DNA of 53,327 nucleotides. Source: Gemmataceae bacterium. Its GTDB lineage: Bacteria; Planctomycetota; Planctomycetia; Gemmatales; Gemmataceae. Position numbers and translations under genes: made by a program. The notes beneath the pieces are model-generated. The model was not told the origin of the DNA. It made no database searches and saw nothing but the letters and a program-made list of their open reading frames with translations. The stretch covers positions 1 to 53,327 of the forward strand of contig JAIEMG010000312.1 of assembly GCA_019752375.1 (NCBI GenBank), in the 5' to 3' direction. Numbering within the stretch: position 1 is the stretch's first letter; each line of letters starts with the position of its first letter. Shown here piece by piece: positions 15,322-23,211 of this stretch.

Positions 15322-15423
15322 TCACCACGCGATCAGGGCGGCGACGCAGGCCAACGAGCCGAGCGGCAGGTTGCCGGTAGCGAAGCAGGCAGTGGCGATG
15401 CCGAAGAGGATCGCGGACAGCAT
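15322..15423 (-). CDS. 33-aa single-helix membrane protein
   Basis: A short gene: ATG at 15423, TGA at 15322-15324. AGGAG is seven bases upstream. The product is one hydrophobic segment (MLSAILFGIATACFATGN onward) with no charged residue, and is the first gene behind the leftward promoter. Immunity or superinfection-exclusion peptides of phages often look like this, but the function is inference. Confidence 0.55.
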   Translation of the reverse strand: MLSAILFGIATACFATGNLPLGSLACVAALIAW

Positions 15424-15463
15424 GGGTAGACTCCTGTCTGGGTTCGTTCTTGACTACACGTGT

Positions 15464-15491
15464 AGTATACGCTGATTGTAGAACACGTCAA
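15464..15491 (-). promoter_or_regulatory. Leftward early promoter with palindromic operator
   Basis: On the minus strand TTGACG (15486-15491) is followed after 16 bases by TATACT (15464-15469). The -10 end overlaps the perfect palindrome CTACACGTGTAG, and TGTAGAAC occurs twice nearby. These are good candidates for repressor binding sites. Confidence 0.7.
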
Positions 15492-15528
15492 GTGTAGAAC
15501 AACGGATTTTCCAGGATCTCGCTTCCCG

Positions 15529-15557
15529 TTGCCGGTACGCCGTTTGTGGTGTACACT
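15529..15557 (+). promoter_or_regulatory. Rightward repressor promoter
   Basis: TTGCCG (15529-15534) and TACACT (15552-15557) are 17 bases apart. The -10 overlaps the palindrome GTGTACAC, so the repressor may control its own synthesis. Confidence 0.6.
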
Positions 15558-15577
15558 GGTTGTAGGAGGTCTCGCTG

Positions 15578-15829
15578 ATGAACTTCGGGGAGCTGCTCAA
15601 ACAGGTCCGCGCTGAGACCGGAGTCACTCAGGCCGAACTGGCGGAGCGCAGCGGCGTGTCGTTGCGGACCATTCAGGGCTGGGAGGCTGGCGGCCGGTCG
15701 CCGGTGTCTCCCGACTTCTTCAAGGTCGCTGGGGCGCTCGGTGTCGAGGCGGGACGGTTTGCCACGGTAGAGGCTCGACAACCCAAGCCTCGCAAGACCG
15801 CCAGCAAGAAGCGTCCGCGCGCCGTATAA
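15578..15829 (+). CDS. XRE-family phage repressor
   Basis: An 83-aa protein with a standard HTH_3 domain (GELLKQVRAETGVTQAELAERSGVS..TIQGWE) and a basic tail. It is the only rightward gene in the prophage part and diverges from the early operon, the classic CI/Cro position. GGAGG precedes the ATG at 15578. It lacks the C-terminal LexA-type peptidase domain, so induction would not use RecA cleavage of this protein. Confidence 0.85.
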   Translation: MNFGELLKQVRAETGVTQAELAERSGVSLRTIQGWEAGGRSPVSPDFFKVAGALGVEAGRFATVEARQPKPRKTASKKRPRAV

Positions 15830-15889
15830 TCACACCGTTCCCCCCCACGTCCGCCGGGTCAGGGCAACCCCATCGGCCACGGGAGCACG

Positions 15890-15924
15890 AGACCCGCAAC
15901 GTCCTCCGAAAGCGCTGCGGGTCT
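15890..15924 (+). terminator. Rho-independent terminator of the repressor gene
   Basis: AGACCCGCA (15890-15898) and TGCGGGTCT (15916-15924) form a 9-bp stem followed by TTCGTT. Confidence 0.65.
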
Positions 15925-15939
15925 TTCGTTGCGCTGGCC

Positions 15940-16263
15940 TCACCGCAGGTACTTCGCCGAACCCCAGCGCTCCAACGTCTCGCGCGTTCGCCTCTCCTGC
16001 TCCTCCTCTTCCCACTGACTTGTCTTCGCCGGCTTGTCGGCGCGCGGCCGCTTGGCCTGGCCGCGGCGGCGCATGGCCAGCACGTCACGTCGGCTGACGA
16101 CGCGTTGCCGCTTGCCCTCGACCCAGTGGGGCAGCGTGCCGTCGTCGATCCAACGGTAGATGGTTGCCAGGTGCTTGCCGAGCAGCTTGGCCGCCTCGGT
16201 GGGCTTGATGGGGTCAGGCGGAAACGGCAGCTCGCCGAGGTTGGTTTGTGGTGTTGTGCTCAT
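15940..16263 (-). CDS. Excisionase-like helix-turn-helix protein
   Basis: A 107-aa protein with an HTH_17 motif (IKPTEAAKLLGKHLATIYRWIDDGTLPHW, then VVSRRDVLAM), the excisionase/AlpA fold, followed by a charged helix. Close to the integrase, so a role in directing excision is likely. No ribosome site is seen before the ATG at 16263. Confidence 0.7.
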   Translation of the reverse strand: MSTTPQTNLGELPFPPDPIKPTEAAKLLGKHLATIYRWIDDGTLPHWVEGKRQRVVSRRDVLAMRRRGQAKRPRADKPAKTSQWEEEEQERRTRETLERWGSAKYLR

Positions 16264-16318
16264 GAAAGTGAATATGAGCGAAACACAACATTCCTTCCGC
16301 GCCGAACCGTCCGGATCA

Positions 16319-16753
16319 TCAACCGCTCGCCAGGCGGCTCCGTCGCTTGCGGTAGGTGCCTTTCGGGCCTCGCTCCAGCCTTTCCGTCAGGCACAAACGC
16401 GCGATGATGCCGCGCAGGTGGGAGAGCGATTGGTAGTCTGCCAACCGGGCGATCGTCCGGATATGCATCCACTCGTAACCGACAACCGCTTCCACGCGCT
16501 GCTCGGCTTCGCTGAGCTGGGCCTGCGTCGGCGGCGGCGGCGGAATGAGAGCAGGTAAGGTCGGCTGGATGCTTGGATCGTTCACGTACTCGGCAATGAA
16601 GCGAACGCTCACCCGGCCGTTGCGGCTGACGCCGGCGATCTCGATGGGGCCTTCGGGGATGAAGCCATAGCGGTCAAACAGCTCGATCAGGTCGTAAGTC
16701 CGAAGGAGCATCCACGCGTGAAAATAGCGGTCTGGCTGCGATGGCGACGACAT
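16319..16753 (-). CDS. Phage hypothetical protein next to integrase
   Basis: A 144-aa protein with an N-terminal helical part, a Pro-rich linker (PALIPPPPPT) and a C-terminal stretch that looks like a winged helix (HIRTIARLADYQSLSHLRGIIARL). It may bind DNA. No family recognised. Confidence 0.55.
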   Translation of the reverse strand: MSSPSQPDRYFHAWMLLRTYDLIELFDRYGFIPEGPIEIAGVSRNGRVSVRFIAEYVNDPSIQPTLPALIPPPPPTQAQLSEAEQRVEAVVGYEWMHIRTIARLADYQSLSHLRGIIARLCLTERLERGPKGTYRKRRSRLASG

Positions 16754-16755
16754 AG

Positions 16756-16799
16756 AAAAAGCCTGGACGGAGCTACCGATCGGAGCGCCATCCAGGCTT
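16756..16799 (-). terminator. Terminator downstream of the integrase gene
   Basis: Arms 16759-16770 and 16788-16799 pair over 12 bases with one wobble. Read leftward they are followed by TTTTT. It isolates the integrase from the genes further left. Confidence 0.75.
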
Positions 16800-16909
16800 G
16801 CCTAGTTCCAATTGCTCCCGTGAGCGCCAGCTGCACGGTCGAGTAGCCAGGCTGTCCTCAGCGTAACAACCCGTTTCCAGCTGCGCGATGCTCAGTAGCA
16901 AGATTTTTT

Positions 16910-18094
16910 TCAACCGAGCCGCGCGGCGGCTTGTGCAGCCTTCTTCAGGTCGGCTTTGGCGTAGAAACGCTTCGTCGTCGCCGATGTCGTGTGGCCCAGG
17001 GAGGCCCGGGCGTGGTCCAGGTCCATCTCGTCTTCAATCGCCGTGGCCGCGGCCTTGCGGAGCTGCGTTGGGCACCAATCCGGCACGCCGGCGGCCCGTG
17101 CCGCATCAAGAACGGCGTGCGAATAACTGTCCGGTCTCAGGTGCCCCTCGCCGCGGGCCTTCCGGCCGGCGGGAAAACAGTAGAGCCCCTCGCCTTCCAG
17201 CCAGGGCGCCAGTGCCCACTGGGCCGCGGGGCCAAGGGCCACGGCCTTCTTGACGCCGTGGTGGGCCGTCTTGTGCCGATCCCCTCCGCCAGGCCGATAG
17301 ACCCAGATCGCCCGGCCGTCGATGACCATGCCGCGGCGATCCACTTCGGTCTTGCGCATCGAACAGACTTCGTTCGGCCGCATGCCGGTGGCGAGCTGCA
17401 CCATCGCGATCGCGCGGCAGATCGTGGACATGCAGGGGAGGGTCCGGCGAATGTCCTGGTCGGACACCGGCCCGAGGACTGCATGCTCGACCGCCTTGGC
17501 GCTCCCGGCCGGGACCATGTCCACGGTGAGCAGGGCCTGGTGGATCTCGACGGGCACGAGCTCGTCGCTGACTCCCCAGCCGAAGACGCGGACGATCCGC
17601 TTCAACCGCTGGTTGGTGACGCCGCGGGACCAGCGAATGGACTTGCCGGCCTTGCGGCGCCCCTCCTGCTCGGCAGGGGTCAGCCAGGATCCGTTGAGCA
17701 CGGCCGCCTGGAGCTTCTTGAACTTCTTCGGGGAGAACTCGCGGGCCAGCTCCGGGCCGTTCATCCGCAGCAGAGGATCGAGGGATTGCTTGAAGCTGGC
17801 CCGCTCGCTGGTCGGCGTGCCATCGGCGCGCAGGTACAGGCCGTCTTCCTCGACGTGACGGAAGAAGGCGGCGACCAGGTCGGCGATGGTGATCCTGGCA
17901 GGGACCATGTCTGGCCCCCCGCGTTCCATGGCCTCACGCCACTGGGCGCGGATCGCTTCGAGCTTTTCGTGGGATTCGGGCGAGCCGTAGGCGCCAAGCG
18001 ACTGCTCGACGCCGAAGAGGAAGGTGCGCGCGTACAGCGTCCCGTTAGGGCCGCGATGCTTGAGGTAGTTGGGTGGGGTCCGGGGTCGCGCCAT
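16910..18094 (-). CDS. Phage tyrosine integrase
   Basis: A 394-aa site-specific recombinase. The catalytic domain shows the first Arg in ATGMRPNEVC, the second in TQLRKAAAT, His368 in LGHTTS and the nucleophile Tyr378 in RFYAK, the order of the family. The N-terminal half would bind arm-type sites. The gene lies 125 bases from tRNA-Lys, with its start facing the tRNA, which is typical of phages that integrate in a tRNA gene. Confidence 0.92.
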   Translation of the reverse strand: MARPRTPPNYLKHRGPNGTLYARTFLFGVEQSLGAYGSPESHEKLEAIRAQWREAMERGGPDMVPARITIADLVAAFFRHVEEDGLYLRADGTPTSERASFKQSLDPLLRMNGPELAREFSPKKFKKLQAAVLNGSWLTPAEQEGRRKAGKSIRWSRGVTNQRLKRIVRVFGWGVSDELVPVEIHQALLTVDMVPAGSAKAVEHAVLGPVSDQDIRRTLPCMSTICRAIAMVQLATGMRPNEVCSMRKTEVDRRGMVIDGRAIWVYRPGGGDRHKTAHHGVKKAVALGPAAQWALAPWLEGEGLYCFPAGRKARGEGHLRPDSYSHAVLDAARAAGVPDWCPTQLRKAAATAIEDEMDLDHARASLGHTTSATTKRFYAKADLKKAAQAAARLG

Positions 18095-18218
18095 GGGTGG
18101 CCCTCCTTGGCCGCAGTTTATGCAATCCTGGGAATTGCCAGGAAACCGCGGCCTTGGGGCACACTTCCGGCTGGGGCGGAAGGTAACGCAACTAGCGCCT
18201 GCCCTTGCTGTTGTGGAA

Positions 18219-18291
18219 TGCCCCCTCTCGGACTCGAACCGAGAACCTACTGATTAAGAGTCAGTTGCTCTACCGATTGAGCTAAAGGGGC
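18219..18291 (-). tRNA. trnK: tRNA-Lys (anticodon CTT), probable attachment site
   Basis: The 73 bases fold into a complete cloverleaf: acceptor GCCCCTT with AGGGGGC, an anticodon arm with CTT in CTGACTCTTAATCAG, and a T arm with TTCGAGT. The 3' CCA is not encoded. The 3' end faces the prophage integrase, so the gene likely serves as the attachment site; the core repeat would be at the other prophage end, outside the window. Confidence 0.93.
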
Positions 18292-18501
18292 TCTGCACTC
18301 AGTATGGCGAACAAACCGCCGCGTGGCAAGTCCCGCGCGCGACGGGTTTTTTCCCATCATCCCGGACACCCAATCCATCGGCAAGGTTCGCTCCAAGCCC
18401 TCAAATTTTCCGGCCGTTAGTTGCTTGTGACGGGTCCGACCGCACCATACAATCCGGTTCTTCCGATTGTAACGATTCTACCCAAGGGAGGGTCCTACCC
18501 C

Positions 18502-19134
18502 ATGTCCGATCCTCAGCAACGCACCCGGAACGGACCCGGCGTGACGCGTCGTGACTTTCTCCGCGGCTCCGGCGCTGTCGCCACCGCGGCCCTGACCACC
18601 CCGGTGCCATCGCTGCTTCACGAGGCGGCGGCGCAGAAGACCGAGGAGGTCGTCGGCCTCGGGCCCAAGGGCGTGCCGATCGAGTTGAGCGTGGACGGCG
18701 CCAAGATCAAGAACACCATCGAGCCGCGCATCACCCTGCTCGACGCGCTGCGCGATTACATGGATACCACGGCCTGCAAGCGGGTCTGCGATCGCGGCAC
18801 CTGCGGCGCCTGCACCGTGCTGCTCGACGGCAAGCCGGTCTACTCGTGCTCGATGCTTGCCCTGGAAGCACGCGGCAAGGAGATCAAGACCGCGGCCAGC
18901 TTGCACGGCGACGGCAAGCTCGATCCCGTGCCGGCCGCGTTCGTCGCGGCCGACGCCCAGCAGTGCGGCTTCTGCACGCCGGGCTTCGTCGTTTCCATGC
19001 GGGCGACGCTGGACAAGAATCCCAAGGCCACGCCGGCCGAGGTGGAAGCCGGGCTGGCCGGCAACATCTGCCGCTGCGGCACCTACGAACAGATGCGCCA
19101 CGCCATCGAGGCGCTGTGCAAGAAGGGAGGCTAA
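18502..19134 (+). CDS. Tat-exported 2Fe-2S subunit of a molybdenum hydroxylase
   Basis: A 210-aa protein. The N-terminal twin-arginine motif TRRDFL and hydrophobic segment indicate export of the folded complex. The plant-type 2Fe-2S cluster uses C96, C101, C104 (RGTCGACTV) and C116. The second cluster is formed by QQCGFCTPG and NICRCGTY. It carries electrons between the Mo and FAD subunits in the xanthine dehydrogenase family. The upstream extension to 18421 is not needed; GGGAGG lies before ATG 18502. It is the first gene of a three-gene operon resembling PaoABC. Confidence 0.9.
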   Translation: MSDPQQRTRNGPGVTRRDFLRGSGAVATAALTTPVPSLLHEAAAQKTEEVVGLGPKGVPIELSVDGAKIKNTIEPRITLLDALRDYMDTTACKRVCDRGTCGACTVLLDGKPVYSCSMLALEARGKEIKTAASLHGDGKLDPVPAAFVAADAQQCGFCTPGFVVSMRATLDKNPKATPAEVEAGLAGNICRCGTYEQMRHAIEALCKKGG

Positions 19135-19137
19135 CTC

Positions 19138-21405
19138 ATGGCTACCTCTTGGCCCAAGGACCGCCGCCTCATCGGCAAGGACATCCCTCGCACCGACGGA
19201 CCGGAAAAATCCACCGGCCGCGCCCGCTACAGTATCGACATGAACCCCAAGGGCTTGCTGCACGCGATGATCCTGCGCAGCCCTTACGCCCATGCACACA
19301 TCGACGCCATCGACGTCAGCGCCGCCGAGAAGACGACGGGCTTCAAGGCCGTCCATGAGATCAACGGCGCCGGCAAGGAAGTCTATTTCGCCGGCGACGA
19401 GATCATCGCCGTTTGCGCCGACACGGAAGAGCATTGCCGGGACGCGATGCGCGCCATCAAGATCAAGTTCACGCCGCTGGAGTTCTTCGTCAAGGAAGCC
19501 GACGCACTCAAGAACCCGCAATCGAAGACGATCAGCGGCCCTGCCAAGAGCAACGTCGCCATCGGCGCCGAAGCCACCAAGGGAGATGTCGCGGCCGGCT
19601 TCAAGGACGCCGAGAAGATCGTCGAAGCCGATTACGGCATGCCGGTCATCTGCCATCAATGTCTGGAGCCGCACGGCCTGGTCGCTTCGTGGGAAGGCGA
19701 CCGCCTGACGGTCTGGGCATCGACGCAAGCCGTCGTCGGCACGGCCCAGCAACTGGCGGCGACCTTCAAGGCGCGCATTCCGCAAGTCGACGTCAAGTGC
19801 ATCACGCACTACATGGGCGGCGGCTACGGCAGCAAGTTCGGGCCGGACATCCAGGGCATCGTCGCGGCCGAGCTGGCGCTCAAGACCAAGGCGCCGGTCA
19901 AGCTGATGCTCAATCGCGAAGAAGAGATCACCGTCGGCGGCAATCGTCCGTCGGCCTACGGCAAGATCAAGATCGGCGGCAAGAAGGACGGGACGATCAC
20001 CGCCTACGAAGTCGATTGCCACGGCTCGCCGGGCGAACGCGGCGGTGCGACGGTCAACCTTGGCCTGCTGCCATACGTCTATCTCGACACGATTCCGAAC
20101 TGGAAGCGCAAGCACACCGTCGTTCGCCTCAACACCGGCATCGCTCGCGCCATGCGGGCGCCCGGCCATCCGCAGAACTGCGTGCTGACCGACTGCCCGG
20201 TGGACGACCTGGCCGCGGCACTGGGCATCGATCCGCTCATCATCCGCCGGAAGAACCTGCCGCCCAATGACGACAAGGTCGCGCAGAGCGATCCGACCGC
20301 GTGGCTGGGACAGCGCAACAACATCTATGTGCGCGAGCTGGACCTGGCGGTGAAGCTCTCCGAGTGGGAAAAGAAATGGCACCAGCCGGGCCAGGGCGGC
20401 AAGGGACCGATCAAGCACGGCATCGGCATGGCAATCCACACCTGGGGCGGCAGTGCGGTCGGCAACCTCGGCGACGGCCAGCCGGCCAATGACGCCACCG
20501 TCATCATCGACCGCGGCGGCCAGGTAATCGTGCAGTCCTCGACGCAGGACCTTGGCACCGCTCAGCGGACGGTCAGCGCCATCGTCGCGGCGGAAATCCT
20601 CGGCCTCAAGGTCAGCGATATCGTCGTTCGCATTGGTGAAAGCCCGTTCGGGCGTTCCAGCGGCTCCGGCGGCAGCACCACCTGCCCGTCGCAGGCGCCG
20701 GCCACGCTGCGGGCAGCCATCGCGGCGCGCGACGATCTCTTCGCCAAGATTGCGGCCAAGTTCGGCGCCAAGAAAGAAGACCTGGTCATCGAGGAAGGCA
20801 AGGTCGTCGACAAGGCCAGCAAGAAGGGCCTCGACTGGAAGAAGGCGTGCGCCATGCTGGGCATGGATGAAGCGAAGGGCGTCGGCGCCTGGAGCAGCAA
20901 CATGGCCAACGAGATCGACCCGGACAAGAAGATCCTGGTCAACCCCGGCGTTTCCAATGTTCAAGTCGGCGGCGTGCAGGTCGCGGAGGTCCTGGTGGAC
21001 GTCGAGACCGGCGTCGTTCGCTGCACGAACTTCGTGGCCGTGCAGGATTGCGGCCTCATCATCGACAAGCTGACCTGCGAGTCGCAGGTGGCCGGCGGCG
21101 TCATCATGGGCGTCAACTACGCGCTCTTCGAAGATCGCATCATGGATCGGCACACCGGCCGGCAGGTCAACCCCGACATGGAGTTCTACAAGCTCGGCGG
21201 CATCCAGGACCTGCCGAGGATCAAGGTGGCGATGGTGGACATGCCGGAGCGCGGCGTCATCGGCATCGGCGAGCCGCCGACCGTTTCGACCGCTGCCGCC
21301 GTCGGCAATGCCGTTTTCAACGCCCTCGGTGTCCGCGTGCCGTATGCCCCGTATAGCCCCGAGAACGTCCTGAACGCTCTCGCCAAGAAAGGAGCGAAGG
21401 GATAG
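19138..21405 (+). CDS. Molybdopterin-binding catalytic subunit, xanthine dehydrogenase family
   Basis: A 755-aa large subunit that binds the molybdenum cofactor and the substrate. Visible family marks are the GGGYGSKFG segment, the RAMRAPGHPQ segment, and near the C terminus GIGEPPTVSTAAAVGNAV with a glutamate in the position of the catalytic Glu. It starts three bases after the 2Fe-2S gene. The substrate (aldehyde, purine or other) cannot be read from sequence. Together with the exported partner this suggests a periplasmic aldehyde oxidoreductase-like enzyme. It uses only the partner's Tat signal. Confidence 0.9.
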   Translation: MATSWPKDRRLIGKDIPRTDGPEKSTGRARYSIDMNPKGLLHAMILRSPYAHAHIDAIDVSAAEKTTGFKAVHEINGAGKEVYFAGDEIIAVCADTEEHCRDAMRAIKIKFTPLEFFVKEADALKNPQSKTISGPAKSNVAIGAEATKGDVAAGFKDAEKIVEADYGMPVICHQCLEPHGLVASWEGDRLTVWASTQAVVGTAQQLAATFKARIPQVDVKCITHYMGGGYGSKFGPDIQGIVAAELALKTKAPVKLMLNREEEITVGGNRPSAYGKIKIGGKKDGTITAYEVDCHGSPGERGGATVNLGLLPYVYLDTIPNWKRKHTVVRLNTGIARAMRAPGHPQNCVLTDCPVDDLAAALGIDPLIIRRKNLPPNDDKVAQSDPTAWLGQRNNIYVRELDLAVKLSEWEKKWHQPGQGGKGPIKHGIGMAIHTWGGSAVGNLGDGQPANDATVIIDRGGQVIVQSSTQDLGTAQRTVSAIVAAEILGLKVSDIVVRIGESPFGRSSGSGGSTTCPSQAPATLRAAIAARDDLFAKIAAKFGAKKEDLVIEEGKVVDKASKKGLDWKKACAMLGMDEAKGVGAWSSNMANEIDPDKKILVNPGVSNVQVGGVQVAEVLVDVETGVVRCTNFVAVQDCGLIIDKLTCESQVAGGVIMGVNYALFEDRIMDRHTGRQVNPDMEFYKLGGIQDLPRIKVAMVDMPERGVIGIGEPPTVSTAAAVGNAVFNALGVRVPYAPYSPENVLNALAKKGAKG

Positions 21406-22425
21406 ATGAAAGAGTTCACCTACTACCAGCCGAAGTCCGTTGATGGAGCCATCGGCCTGCTCGACGCCAAGTGGGGCAAGACCGAATTGCTCGGCGGCGG
21501 CACCGATCTGCTGGACCTGACGAAGGAATACGTCGCCCAGCCGGACAAGGTCATCAGCCTGACCGGTATCGCCAATTTCGCCGACATCCAGGTGGCGCCG
21601 CAGACCGGCAAGGGAAGCGTCGTCCTGATTGGCGCCGGCGCCCGGCTGGCGGCGATCGCGGACCACGCTCATTTGCAGAAGATCTTTCCCGCGCTGACGA
21701 CGGCGGCCGGCATGATCGGCGGGCCGCAGATCCGCAACATGGGCACGCTCGGCGGCAACCTATGCCAGCGCAATCGCTGCTGGTACTTCCGCGACGAGCA
21801 CGTCCACTGCTTGCTCAAGGGCGGCCAGAAGTGCTTTGCGCTCGATGGCGAGAACCAGTATCACGCCATCTTCACCCAAGGTCACAAGTGCGTCATCGTC
21901 AGCCCCTCGACGCTGGGCCCCGTGCTGATCGCCCTGGATGCCACGGCCGAGGTACAAGGCCCCAAGGGCAAGCGCACGCTGGAGCTCGCCAAGTTCTTCT
22001 TCGCGCCCAGCGGCGAGAACGAGCGCGAGCACGTGCTGGCGCCCAACGAGGTGGTCCTGAGCGTCAAGATTCCCGAGAAGGAAGGCACACGCAACGCCAG
22101 CTATGAAGTACGGCAGAAGCAGTCGTACGACTGGCCGCTGGTGCAGGCCGCGGTGGCGTTCAAGGCCGACGGCGGCAAGGCAACGGGCGTCAAGATCGTG
22201 CTCGGGCACGTGGCGCCCACGCCGCTCGTCGTCGAGGCGGCCGCCAAGGAGGTGGAAGGCAAGGAAGTCACGGATGCCGTGGCGACGGCGGCCGGCAAGG
22301 CCGCGGCCAAGGACGCCAAGCCGCTGAGCCAGAACGGCTACAAGGTGAAACTGGTCGAGGTGGCCGTCAAGCGTGCGTTGCTGACCGCGGCCAACCCCGG
22401 CAAACGACAGTACTGGGAGGTATAG
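21406..22425 (+). CDS. FAD-binding subunit with 4Fe-4S insertion
   Basis: A 339-aa medium subunit. The FAD-binding part shows LLGGGTDLL and IRNMGTLGGNLCQ. Immediately after, C120, C125, C135 and C143 form the four-Cys insertion that holds a 4Fe-4S cluster in PaoB and 4-hydroxybenzoyl-CoA reductase but is missing in ordinary xanthine dehydrogenases. The C-terminal domain follows. The ATG immediately follows the stop of the Mo subunit, so the three are co-translated. An operon-ending repeat lies 15 bases downstream. Confidence 0.9.
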   Translation: MKEFTYYQPKSVDGAIGLLDAKWGKTELLGGGTDLLDLTKEYVAQPDKVISLTGIANFADIQVAPQTGKGSVVLIGAGARLAAIADHAHLQKIFPALTTAAGMIGGPQIRNMGTLGGNLCQRNRCWYFRDEHVHCLLKGGQKCFALDGENQYHAIFTQGHKCVIVSPSTLGPVLIALDATAEVQGPKGKRTLELAKFFFAPSGENEREHVLAPNEVVLSVKIPEKEGTRNASYEVRQKQSYDWPLVQAAVAFKADGGKATGVKIVLGHVAPTPLVVEAAAKEVEGKEVTDAVATAAGKAAAKDAKPLSQNGYKVKLVEVAVKRALLTAANPGKRQYWEV

Positions 22426-22440
22426 GCGGGGAATAATGAC

Positions 22441-22544
22441 GAATGACGAAGCCCGAAGGACGAATCAAGGACCAAGCTCCAATGGAAGACGCGCTTTGGT
22501 CATTGGGGTTTGGTCATTGATTCGTCCTTCGGACTTCGTCATTC
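22441..22544. repeat. Planctomycete-type inverted repeat element
   Basis: Arms 22441-22475 and 22510-22544 match at 33 of 35 positions. It directly follows the FAD-subunit gene. Similar short palindromic elements are scattered in this window; no transposase is present. Confidence 0.75.
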
Positions 22545-22583
22545 CCCCGGGCGCAAACTCATCCGTCGAAGCGAGGCTTTCCC

Positions 22584-22802
22584 ATGTCCGACACCCCGGC
22601 TCCCTATCGTCCGCGCTGCATGCATCTGTACTGCAAGGCGATGGCCGTCTTTGGCGAAGCCTTCGAAAGCGATCCCGACTACCAGGCCGGCATGACGAAC
22701 TTCTGGTGTTTGCGCACCCAGAAGCCATGCGGTCCGGACTCCAACGACGTGGCCCTGGACGTCTGCTCCGATCCGGAGCGGCCGTGCTTCCAGGAGTATT
22801 GA
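22584..22802 (+). CDS. Small Cys-rich protein
   Basis: A 72-aa protein with six cysteines (12, 17, 42, 49, 61, 68), enough for one or two metal sites; no family recognised. The ATG at 22584 is preceded by GCGAGG. No export signal is seen. It stands alone between the oxidoreductase operon and the metacaspase. Confidence 0.65.
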   Translation: MSDTPAPYRPRCMHLYCKAMAVFGEAFESDPDYQAGMTNFWCLRTQKPCGPDSNDVALDVCSDPERPCFQEY

Positions 22803-23211
22803 GAAGCCTTTCGCATCACAGGACCGGCGGAGTCGTTCGCAACCCTGCAGTCGTTGCGGCCGTTACCGTCGGTCCTTTTTCCCATTTCGTCGTCAAACAG
22901 CCAGCTGACGGTATCCGGCGGGAATCCTCGGAATCACGCGCAGAGACCGCGTCGTAAAATATTCTCAAAACAGATCTTGCGCCGACAAGACCCAGGGCTT
23001 TCCGCCTTGGCACCCCGGCGTCCGATTCAGAGCCTGGGCGAAATTTCGTTGCCAGCAGAAAGGGGCAGCGAAAATCGCTCGATTTCGGGTTCGATTGTGT
23101 TTTCGGGAAACTAATTAAAGTAAACTAGCGTCAAAGGGTTGGTGCATTCCCGGATGACATGGACTGCACTCCCTTCTCCCCTTTCTGGTGGCCGCGCGCG
23201 GAGGTTCGATC
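22803..23211. other. Intergenic stretch without a supported gene
   Basis: About 400 bases. It holds the leader of the metacaspase gene; the AT-richer part near 23100-23130 could contain its promoter. I see no repeats or RNA. Confidence 0.5.

Noticed and set aside
18478..21672. A 1064-codon minus-strand open frame
   Set aside because: It runs antisense to the molybdenum-enzyme genes; its composition mirrors their codon bias and it crosses real gene borders.
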